Part shown: positions 1-5,900 of the stretch, one piece after another | How positions within the stretch are numbered: the stretch's first letter is position 1 | How the letters are laid out: each line of letters starts with the position of its first letter | DNA from: Lachnospiraceae bacterium UBA5895 | GTDB lineage: Bacteria; Bacillota; Clostridia; Lachnospirales; Lachnospiraceae | Reading direction: 5' to 3' | Length of the DNA: 6,029 bases | Assembly (NCBI GenBank): GCA_002431915.1 | Contig: DJEP01000125.1 | Coordinates: 1 to 6,029 of the forward strand | Program-made: the position numbers and the translations under genes | Notes under the pieces: generated by a model | Told to the model about the DNA's origin: nothing | Database searches by the model: none | Seen by the model: the letters and a program-made list of their open reading frames with translations, nothing else

Positions 1-307
1 CAATTTTTACGACCCGGTTGTGCTTTTTCTTTGGGTTTTCTCCGCCTGTCTCCTCTGCCTCTCCTTTCTGCGGTTCGGGATTCTCTAATCGCTCCAATGT
101 CTTTTCCGGATTCAGCAGTTCATCACAGGATACCCGAAGGATCTCCGCGATGCTGCCAAGCATCGTCATATCCGGAAGATTCTTTCCATGTTCCCATTTG
201 CTTACCGCCGAAGTAGAGACTGACAGCCGCTCCGCCATCTCTTTCTGACTGATCCCGTTTTTCTTTCTTAAAGTCGTAAGCAGTATCCCAAATTGCTCTT
301 TCTGCAT
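1..307 (-). CDS. XRE-family HTH transcriptional regulator, 3' end outside window
   Basis: This is a DNA-binding regulator of the Cro/C1 (HTH_3) family, read from ATG at 307 for 102 codons to the window edge without a stop. Residues about 6-60 form the helix-turn-helix: a first helix (FGILLTTLRKKNG), then ISQKEMAERLSVSTSAVSKW, where the VSTSAVSKWE segment is the typical recognition helix, then EHGKNLPDMTMLGSIAEIL and DELL. After residue ~65 it becomes a charged linker rich in E, P, G and K, ending in a basic KKKHNRVVK stretch at the edge. The start is supported by AAGGAG at 318-323 and a promoter just upstream. Many XRE proteins with this layout continue into a membrane or sensory domain, but that part is not visible here. 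Its target is unknown; autoregulation is likely from the palindromes in its promoter. The family call is sure, the role is not. Confidence 0.93.
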   Translation of the reverse strand, partial: MQKEQFGILLTTLRKKNGISQKEMAERLSVSTSAVSKWEHGKNLPDMTMLGSIAEILRVSCDELLNPEKTLERLENPEPQKGEAEETGGENPKKKHNRVVKI

Positions 308-317
308 GATGTCTTTG

Positions 318-323
318 CTCCTT
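318..323 (-). promoter_or_regulatory. Ribosome binding site of the XRE regulator
   Basis: AAGGAG on the minus strand, 10 nt upstream of the ATG at 307. It is a strong Shine-Dalgarno match and fixes the start codon of the regulator gene. Confidence 0.85.
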
Positions 324-334
324 AATTGTACTTG

Positions 335-350
335 ATAATAATATTATTAT
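335..350. repeat. 16-bp perfect AT palindrome over the XRE promoter -10/+1 region
   Basis: ATAATAATATTATTAT is a perfect 16-bp palindrome overlapping the -10 box and probable transcription start of the regulator gene. It lies between the arms of a second inverted pair, AATTGTA (324-330) and TACAATT (350-356), separated by 19 bp. Position and symmetry fit an operator for the dimeric HTH protein encoded just downstream. This is inference: pure AT palindromes can also arise by chance in AT-rich promoters. Confidence 0.5.
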
Positions 351-374
351 ACAATTGAGTAATCGGAAAAGCAA
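346..374 (-). promoter_or_regulatory. Sigma-A-type promoter of the XRE regulator
   Basis: On the minus strand a perfect -10 TATAAT (346-351) lies 17 bp from a partial -35 TTGCTT (369-374, matching the TTG of the consensus). Transcription would start near 339-340 and give a leader of about 33 nt that contains the AAGGAG site. The weak -35 and the overlapping repeats suggest a regulated promoter. Confidence 0.7.
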
Positions 375-379
375 TTGAG
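352..379. repeat. Direct repeat CAATTGAG x2, 20-bp period
   Basis: CAATTGAG occurs at 352-359 and again at 372-379, exactly 20 bp apart, or about two helical turns, so both copies face the same side of the DNA. One copy lies in the spacer next to the -10 and the other overlaps the -35 of the XRE promoter. Each contains the palindromic core CAATTG. This could be a tandem protein-binding site; the protein is not known. Confidence 0.45.
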
Positions 380-443
380 CGGGTGGCAACCTGCCTCTTT
401 GTTAACCATAACGAAGGATCTTACGCTATTTGTTACAAATTTC
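380..443. other. Intergenic space between nudix terminator and XRE promoter
   Basis: No gene is supported here. It contains a weak imperfect hairpin (GCGGGT/ACCTGC, about 380-395) without a U-run. The short open frames on the plus strand that cross it have no ribosome binding site and cut across the neighbouring promoter and terminator. Confidence 0.6.
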
Positions 444-475
444 AAAAAAAGCGTGCAGATCTCTCCACACGCTTT
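444..475 (-). terminator. Intrinsic terminator after the nudix gene
   Basis: On the minus strand AAAGCGTG (468-475) pairs perfectly with CACGCTTT (448-455), enclosing a 12-nt loop region. The 3' arm runs into an uninterrupted T run (complement of A at 444-450). It starts about 28 bp after the nudix stop codon, marks the end of that transcription unit and separates it from the XRE gene. Confidence 0.9.
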
Positions 476-502
476 ACGTTCATCGTCTTATTTGTTCAAC
501 AA

Positions 503-1171
503 TTATTCCCACATTCCCGTTACAAAGCACATCAGTGCCGCCCAGGTATATAAGGGATAGAAAAGCCCCTGATCGTCCACGCCGTCTTTTAGGATTTTCT
601 GTGCTTCTTCCCTGGTCAGTAATAAAAAGCCGTCAAAACATTCCGTGCCAACGGCACCTTCCTGACTTACCTTCGGCATTTCCTCACGATTCAGTGTGAT
701 CTGCACCAGCGCATTACTCTCATCGGTCATCCCCGGGGTACTGAATACCAGAGGATTCACCAGACGGATGCTGTCACTTGCTTCCAGTGCGATGCCAGTC
801 TCCTCGCGGAGTTCACGGATCGCCGCATGGAATACGGGATTGGCTTCCTTTGCATCCTCCGGATCTAACAGTCCTGCCGGAACGCTTAACAAAAACTGTC
901 CCGCAGGGTAACGGTACTCACGGCTCAGGCAAAGTCTCGGCTCCTGTCCTTTGATCTTCAGGATCACAACACAGCTCACCGCATCCGGCAGCATCTGTCT
1001 GAATTCTTCATCACTTTTTACCGCTGCCAGATTCTCTTTGCTTCTTCTGGTGGCATCAAAATAATGTTTTCCCGGCTCATATTGCAGATCAAATACTTTG
1101 ATAAATCTGCTGTCATAGACGGTTTCCACCTGTTCTTTTTTTATGATTGGTCTGTTCTCCATAATAATCAT
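503..1171 (-). CDS. NUDIX hydrolase, ADP-ribose pyrophosphatase-like
   Basis: This cytosolic Mg2+-dependent hydrolase probably cleaves ADP-ribose or a related nucleoside diphosphate derivative to AMP plus a phosphorylated moiety, based on similarity to the NudF/ADPRase branch. Residues below count from the ATG at 1171 (222 aa). A beta strand with SREYRYPAGQFLLSVPAG (about 83-100) matches the ADPRase 'YRYP.GQ...PAG' segment. The Nudix box follows at about 100-127, ending in RELREETGI with the metal-binding glutamates intact. The gap between the first Gly and the REx2EE core is five residues longer than the canonical GX5EX7RE pattern. The start is uncertain: ATG 1171 has AGAGG only 3 nt upstream, ATG 1162 has the same site 12 nt upstream, and an in-frame GTG at 1204 has no clear site. 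The gene follows sod by about 50 bp with no terminator between, so cotranscription is likely. Substrate is not determinable from sequence. Confidence 0.9.
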   Translation of the reverse strand: MIIMENRPIIKKEQVETVYDSRFIKVFDLQYEPGKHYFDATRRSKENLAAVKSDEEFRQMLPDAVSCVVILKIKGQEPRLCLSREYRYPAGQFLLSVPAGLLDPEDAKEANPVFHAAIRELREETGIALEASDSIRLVNPLVFSTPGMTDESNALVQITLNREEMPKVSQEGAVGTECFDGFLLLTREEAQKILKDGVDDQGLFYPLYTWAALMCFVTGMWE

Positions 1172-1222
1172 TTTCCTCTTTCTGTTTTTATTCCACAACT
1201 CCACAACACTGCATACTATCTG

Positions 1223-1927
1223 TCATTTTTCTGCCGGGCTATTGTCGTCCCGCAATTTTTCTGCCTCGCCGGCTGCCTTCTCCAGTCTGCAAAACACTTG
1301 TTCATAACGCCTCTGTGCCTTTTTCCAGTGGATCAGCTTATGCCACCCTTCCACATAATCCGACCTGCGGTTCTGGTACTGTAAATAATAGGCATGCTCC
1401 CACACATCTATGGGAAATATGGGGGTATACAATTTCAAATCCGGAACATCCTGATTTGCTGTCGTCAAGATTGTAAGAATGCCGTCCCGGTCGCTTACAA
1501 GCCATGCCCATCCGGAGCCGAATACTCCCGTGGCTGCCTGTGACATCTGTTCTTTCCATTGTCTCACCGATCCGAAATCCCGAGTCAGTGCCTCCTCCAG
1601 TGCTCCACAGGGCTCCTGCCCTGCCGGGCTTCTCATACTGTCAAAATACAGCTGGTGATTGTATACACCGCCACCGTTATTGTGAATGCTTTTCCGGGCT
1701 TCTTCCGGAAGAGATGCAATTCTATTATCCTCCGAAGTGAGCAGTTCCGTCAAGGACATCTGCTGAAGCTGCGGATAATCGGCAAGGGTGGCATTCAGTT
1801 TATCCGCATAGGTCTGGTAATGCTTATCGTGATGAAAATGCAGTGTTTCCTCATCCAGTACCGGAAGCAGGGCATCGTATTCATAAGGAAGGGGCTGTGC
1901 GACAAAAGGGTAATGTTCTTCTAACAT
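1223..1927 (-). CDS. Superoxide dismutase, Fe/Mn family, Mn-type residues
   Basis: Converts superoxide to hydrogen peroxide and oxygen in the cytosol; no signal peptide is visible. Counted from the ATG at 1927 (234 aa), the N-terminal alpha-hairpin domain carries PLPYEYDAL and FHHDKHYQTY, with metal ligand His32. NNGGGVYNHQLYF supplies His91. The C-terminal alpha/beta domain has GSGWAWLV, then TTANQD, and the signature DVWEHAYYLQYQNRR with Asp174 and His178. All four ligands are present. Gly in GGGVYNH plus Gln159 in ANQD is the Mn-SOD/cambialistic arrangement; Fe enzymes carry the outer-sphere Gln in the N-terminal half. I chose 1927 because GGAG (1932-1935) precedes it and homologues begin shortly before the LPY motif. 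An in-frame ATG at 1966 would add 13 residues but has no ribosome binding site. The C-terminal charged tail of about 25 residues extends past the usual family end. It sits between the T-box ORF and the nudix gene, with no terminator on either side. Confidence 0.95.
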   Translation of the reverse strand: MLEEHYPFVAQPLPYEYDALLPVLDEETLHFHHDKHYQTYADKLNATLADYPQLQQMSLTELLTSEDNRIASLPEEARKSIHNNGGGVYNHQLYFDSMRSPAGQEPCGALEEALTRDFGSVRQWKEQMSQAATGVFGSGWAWLVSDRDGILTILTTANQDVPDLKLYTPIFPIDVWEHAYYLQYQNRRSDYVEGWHKLIHWKKAQRRYEQVFCRLEKAAGEAEKLRDDNSPAEK

Positions 1928-1966
1928 GAGACTCCAATCCGCCTGCGGATACAGGCTTACGATCAT

Positions 1967-2042
1967 ACAATATTTACCATACGCCTAGTATATGCCGTCC
2001 CCGCGGATTTTATTTTCAAATTTGTGCTTTTGCCGTCCGCTC
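1967..2042 (-). other. Gap between broken ORF and sod; no terminator seen
   Basis: There is no hairpin followed by a T run in this 76-bp stretch, so transcription from the T-box unit probably continues into sod. A TATACT (1987-1992) resembles a -10 box, but the nearest -35-like TTGAAA (2014-2019) is 21 bp away, outside the normal 16-18 bp range. An internal sod promoter is therefore possible but weak. Confidence 0.5.
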
Positions 2043-2270
2043 CTATGCTCTCTTTCTCTGCACGACCGGGTAGATCTCTCTGGCGTTTTCCAGGCTCTGT
2101 CCGGATCTGACTTTCTGCACATCCGCTGTCTCCTGTGTCAGCAGCCATCCGCAGACTTCCTCTGCTAACGGCTCTCCCTGTGCTCTTAGCCAGAAGCTGA
2201 CATTCGCAATCATCTGCAAGTGGTTCAGGATCGTATTCCGGCAGTGTCTGCGGTCTGTGATGCGGGTCTT
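2043..2270 (-). pseudogene. Continuation of the T-box ORF after an in-frame TGA (75 codons)
   Basis: Directly after the TGA at 2271-2273 the same reading frame stays open for 75 codons to a TAG at 2043-2045. The translation looks protein-like rather than random: NTILNHLQMIANVSFWLRAQ, then GEPLAEEVCGWLLTQETADV, ending in NAREIYPVVQKEKA, with G/C-ending codons resembling those of neighbouring real genes. The first internal ATG is near 2211-2213 and has no Shine-Dalgarno site, so an independent gene here is unlikely. The best explanation is the 3' half of one 153-codon gene split by a nonsense mutation, for example TGG or CGA changed to TGA. Alternatives are a sequencing error, recoding of UGA, or chance. 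No family is recognised. Confidence 0.5.
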
Positions 2271-2504
2271 TCAGGGTTCTCCGTCCGTATACAGCTGTGC
2301 CGCCTCTTTTAAATATGCCCGGATCAATGCGGTCTGCCTGTGATCACTCTTCTGCAATTCCTCTGTGATCTTTTTGGTCTCCCAATACAGTTCCTCACTG
2401 CACCGTCCCGCCGGAACGATTCCTTCCATGTATTTCTGTATAAAATGCAGGTCTTCATTCACCTGTCTGCAATATTCTCTGATCAGTTCTTCTCTTTTTG
2501 ACAT
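2271..2504 (-). CDS. Small unrecognised protein downstream of the T-box (77 aa)
   Basis: I do not recognise this protein. It starts at ATG 2504, three bases after the U-run of the T-box terminator, and ends at TGA 2271-2273. It is soluble in appearance, with no signal peptide or membrane segment. It is rich in Glu, Lys, Arg and Gln and predicted by eye to be mostly helical (KREELIREYCRQVNEDLHFI, then SEELYWETKKITEELQKSD and ALIRAYLKEAAQLY), with a short GIVPAG turn. It has two Cys, in REYC and GRC, not arranged as an obvious metal site. The only Shine-Dalgarno-like bases (AAGGGCGG, 2514-2521) lie in the 3' arm of the terminator. Being first after a T-box suggests a role tied to amino-acid or tRNA supply, but that is context only. 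The frame continues past the TGA for 75 codons, so this may be the truncated N-terminal half of a longer protein. Confidence 0.65.
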   Translation of the reverse strand: MSKREELIREYCRQVNEDLHFIQKYMEGIVPAGRCSEELYWETKKITEELQKSDHRQTALIRAYLKEAAQLYTDGEP

Positions 2505-2507
2505 AAT

Positions 2508-2541
2508 AAAAAACCGCCCTTAAATATAAATTTAAGGACGG
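2508..2541 (-). terminator. T-box intrinsic terminator
   Basis: On the minus strand CCGTCCTTAAAT (2530-2541) pairs with ATTTAAGGGCGG (2514-2525) over 12 bp with one G-U wobble and a 4-nt loop, followed by six T (2508-2513). It forms when charged tRNA fails to stabilise the antiterminator. The 3' arm also holds the only Shine-Dalgarno-like bases for the ORF beginning at 2504. Confidence 0.93.
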
Positions 2542-2565
2542 AACATTCTTCCGCGGTACCACCTT
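2535..2565 (-). promoter_or_regulatory. T-box sequence and antiterminator helix
   Basis: AAGG (2562-2565) pairs with CCTT (2535-2538) below the seven-base bulge TGGTACC that binds the tRNA NCCA end. Above the bulge GCGGAA pairs with TTCCGT (one G-U). The 3' strand of this helix is the same segment used by the terminator 5' arm, so the two structures exclude each other, as in canonical T-boxes. Confidence 0.92.
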
Positions 2566-2826
2566 AATTCGCTCACTTCTCACAAAGTCAAGCCTCTGCA
2601 ACTACGGACAAGCTAACACTCATCGATAGTCAGGTACGGTAACGGGTACTCCCGTTGCAGCCTGTCCGCATCTGCCGGATCTTCCATCCAGACGCGAAGT
2701 CGGTGCAAAGCTCCGAGACCATGTTCAAAGAAGCCCTCCATATCCCTTCCCACCAGCCGGGACTCTCTGCGACGTATCTCTTCTCCTACTCTTCTCTTCA
2801 CAGCCTTTATGTCTTTAACTGCTTGT

Positions 2827-2855
2827 ATTTTATTCCTTTCGCGGACATTTGTCAA
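2827..2855 (-). promoter_or_regulatory. Sigma-A promoter of the T-box unit
   Basis: Minus-strand TTGACA (2850-2855), a 17-bp spacer and TAAAAT (2827-2832) form a near-perfect housekeeping promoter. The start would fall near 2820, just upstream of T-box Stem I. With so strong a promoter, control is left to the leader RNA. It begins 25 bp after the carB terminator stem, so the T-box unit is transcribed independently of carB. Confidence 0.88.
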
Positions 2856-2880
2856 CACTTTGTTTTTGCCACAAGTACAA

Positions 2881-2918
2881 AAGAACAGCGAAGCCGTTTT
2901 CACAACTTCGCTGTTCTT
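2881..2918 (-). terminator. Intrinsic terminator after carB
   Basis: AAGAACAGCGAAG (2906-2918 on the minus strand) pairs perfectly with CTTCGCTGTTCTT (2881-2893): a 13-bp stem with a 12-nt loop, running into TTTTGTACTT. It begins 12 bp after the carB stop and closes the pyrimidine/arginine transcription unit before the T-box promoter. Confidence 0.88.
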
Positions 2919-2930
2919 AGGATTTCTCAT

Positions 2931-5900
2931 TTACAACTGTGCAATATCCACCAGTGTCAGTTCCTTGCAATCGTTCATATGCTCCATGCTGGTCACGAGA
3001 GCATTGGCGGTGTCCATTGCGGTGATGCAGTAGATACCGGTCTCGATAGCGGTACGGCGGATGAGGAAACCGTCTCTGGTCTTGTCTCGACCCTGAGTAG
3101 GGGTATCGATGACAAGGTCGATCTTGTGTCCCAGGATCAGGTCCATAACGGTCGGAGATTCCTGATAGATCTTGTTGACCTTTCTCGCCTTCACGCCCGC
3201 TTCATTCAATGCAGCTGCGGTACTTCTGGTAGCGTAGATGGTGTATCCAAGCTTCTCGAAACGTCTTCCGACTTCGATGGCTTCTCCCTTATCCGCATCC
3301 TTTACGGTGATAATCATATTCTTGTACTTGGGCAGTTCCACGCCTGCTCCCAGGAATGCCTTGTACAGAGCCTCATTGAAGGTCTTGGCAATACCCAGAC
3401 ACTCACCGGTGGACTTCATCTCCGGTCCTAAGCTGATCTCGGCACCACGGATCTTCTCGAAGGAGAACACGGGCATCTTGATGGCAAAATACTCTGCCTC
3501 GGGCTGTAAGCCGGGCTCATAGCCAAGCTCGCGGATGGTCTTGCCGATGATCACTTCGGTAGCCAGATCCACAATAGGGATACCGGTTACCTTGCTGATA
3601 TAAGGTACGGTACGGGAAGAACGGGGGTTAACCTCGATAACATACACATCCTCACCGATGGCAATGAACTGGATATTGATCAGTCCCTTGACATGCAGTG
3701 CCTTTGCCAGTCTTCTGGTGTACTCTGCGATCTTCTCTTTTACGACTTTATCAATGGTCGGAGCCGGGTATACGGAGATACTGTCTCCGGAGTGAATACC
3801 GGTTCTCTCGATATGCTCCATAATACCGGGGATCAGGATATCGGTACCGTCACATACAGCATCGACCTCGATCTCCTTACCCTGCAAATACTTATCTACC
3901 AGAATCGGATGATCCTGTGCAATACGGTTGATGATCGCCATGAACTCTTCGATCTCTTCATCGGAGATAGCGATCTGCATACCCTGTCCGCCCAGTACAT
4001 AGGAAGGACGTACCAGTACGGGATATCCCAGTCTGTTGGCAACTGCCTTTGCTTCCTCTGCGGTGTATACGGTACCACCGGCTGCACGGGGGATTCCGGT
4101 CTCTTCCAGGATCTTATCAAACAGCTCTCTGTCCTCAGCGGCATCTACATCCTCCGCCTTGGTACCTAAGATAGGCACACCCATCTTCATCAGGCTCTCG
4201 GTCAGTTTGATAGCGGTCTGTCCGCCGAACTGTACCACAGCGCCATCGGGGTGCTCAATATTTACGATAGATTCCACATCTTCCGGAGTCAGAGGCTCGA
4301 AGTACAGCTTATCTGCGATATCGAAGTCGGTACTTACGGTCTCCGGGTTGTTGTTGATGATAATGGTCTCATAGCCAGCCTTGGAAAATGCCCAGGTAGC
4401 ATGTACGGAACAATAGTCGAACTCGATACCCTGTCCGATACGGATAGGGCCGGAACCCAGTACCAGAACCTTCTTGCGTCCGGTAGTCTCCTTGGCTTCA
4501 CACTCGCCGCCGAATACGGAATAGTAATAAGGCGTGGATGCTGCGAACTCTGCGGCACAGGTATCTACCATCTTGTAGACAGCCTTGATGCCGTTGTCGT
4601 AACGCATCTTCTTGATCTCTTCCTCGGTCTTGCCGGTCAGTCTTGCGATCACGTTATCCGGGAACTCGATTCTCTTGGCTTCCTTCAGCAGTTCCACAGT
4701 CAGCGGCTGTGTCTCCAGTGCATGCTCCATCTCGGTCAGAATGGCGATCTTATCAATGAACCACAGATCAATCTTTGTAATGTCGTGGATCTGCTCGTAG
4801 CTTACGCCCTTACGGATTGCTTCCGCAATGACATAAATACGCTGGTCATCCACAATCTTCAGACGCTCTAACAGTTCCTCTGCGGACAATGCGCTGAAAT
4901 CATAGCTGCGCAGGCAGTCCACATGCTGCTCCAGGGAACGGATCGCCTTCATCAGTGCTCCCTCGAAGTTATTGCAGATACTCATAACCTCACCGGTTGC
5001 CTTCATCTGTGTGGTCAGAGTACGTTTTGCGGTAATAAATTTATCGAAAGGCAGTCTTGGGATCTTCACGACACAGTAGTCCAGTGTCGGTTCGAAGCTG
5101 GCATAAGTCTTGTGGGTGATGGCATTCTTGATCTCATCCAGAGTAAATCCCAGCGCGATCTTCGCTGCTACCTTTGCAATAGGGTAACCGGTCGCCTTAC
5201 TTGCCAGTGCGGAAGAACGGCTGACACGGGGGTTCACCTCGATAACACAATATTCAAAGCTGGTGGGATGCAGTGCAAACTGTACGTTACATCCACCGGT
5301 GATCTGCAGTTCGTTGATGATCTTCAGAGCGGAAGTACGTAACATCTGGTACTCCTTGTCGCTCAGGGTCTGGGAAGGAGCTACTACGATACTGTCTCCG
5401 GTATGCACGCCGACGGGATCGATGTTCTCCATGTTACATACGGTGATACAGTTGCCTGCGCTGTCACGCATTACTTCGTACTCGATCTCTTTCCAGCCTG
5501 CGATACAACGCTCTACCAGTACCTGACCCACACGGGATAAGCGCAGACCGTTCTCCAGGATCTCTTCCAGTTCTACCTGATTGTGTGCGATACCGCCGCC
5601 GGAACCGCCCAGAGTATAAGCAGGACGCAGTACGACAGGATAGCCGATGGTGTTGGTGAATTCCACACCGTCTTCCACATTTTCTACGACCTTGGATGCC
5701 GCACAGGGCTCGCCGATACGCTCCATCAGATCCTTGAACTCCTGACGTCCCTCGGCGTTACGAATAGTGGCTGCGGTAGTACCTAACAACTTTACATTAT
5801 GAGCAGCCAGAAAACCGGACTCCTCCAGCTCCATGCCGAGGTTCAGACCAGCCTGTCCTCCCAGAGTGGGGAGAATGCTGTCGGGCTTTTCCTTTTCAAT

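Larger units (their letters stand above)
2508..2820 (-). ncRNA. T-box riboswitch leader (tRNA-sensing), probably Met-specific
   Basis: Read on the minus strand, this ~315-nt leader has all the class I T-box parts. Stem I spans about 2808-2707, with a GA-rich k-turn strand, AGUA on the 5' side of the specifier loop and GAAC-AUG-G on the 3' side (2719-2726), and an AGAGAG distal bulge (2764-2769). Stem II pairs CGCGTCTG (2689-2696) with CAGATGCG (2667-2674). A IIA/B-type pseudoknot pairs 2660-2668 with 2605-2613 (9 bp with G-U) and 2654-2660 with 2596-2602 (7 bp). The T-box AAGGTGGTACCGCGG is at 2551-2565, followed by the antiterminator and terminator. Uncharged tRNA binds specifier and UGGU, stabilises the antiterminator and turns on the genes below. 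UGGU pairs with an A discriminator base, which fits tRNA-Met (AUG, 2720-2722) better than tRNA-His (CAU, 2721-2723), whose bacterial discriminator is normally C. Confidence 0.95.

Noticed and set aside
123..389. 88-codon minus-strand frame overlapping the XRE gene
   Set aside because: It starts upstream of the promoter and reads the XRE gene out of frame; the HTH motif is in the frame starting at 307 with AAGGAG.
1559..1924. 121-codon open frame on the plus strand
   Set aside because: Antisense to superoxide dismutase, whose four metal ligands and signature are in the minus frame.
1987..2019. TTGAAA...TATACT as a sod promoter
   Set aside because: The spacer is 21 bp, outside the usual range, and the implied leader would be very short if the ATG at 1966 were used. 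Kept only as a weak possibility.
1963..2148. 61-codon frame on the minus strand between the T-box ORF and sod
   Set aside because: Composition (RTEPGKRQRDLPGRAEKES) is typical of an out-of-frame reading. The frame that continues the T-box ORF fits codon use better, and no ribosome binding site is present.
2613..2930. 105-codon open frame on the minus strand starting at ATG just after the carB stop
   Set aside because: It runs through the carB terminator, the T-box promoter and most of the T-box RNA, whose paired elements explain the sequence. It has no ribosome binding site.
2655..3431. 258-codon open frame on the plus strand
   Set aside because: It is antisense to the end of carB and the T-box leader. 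carB has full family motifs in its own frame; this frame has none and no ribosome binding site.
4251..4871. 206-codon open frame on the plus strand inside carB
   Set aside because: Shadow of the conserved carB coding frame, with no recognisable domain or start signals. Other plus-strand frames inside carB are rejected for the same reason.
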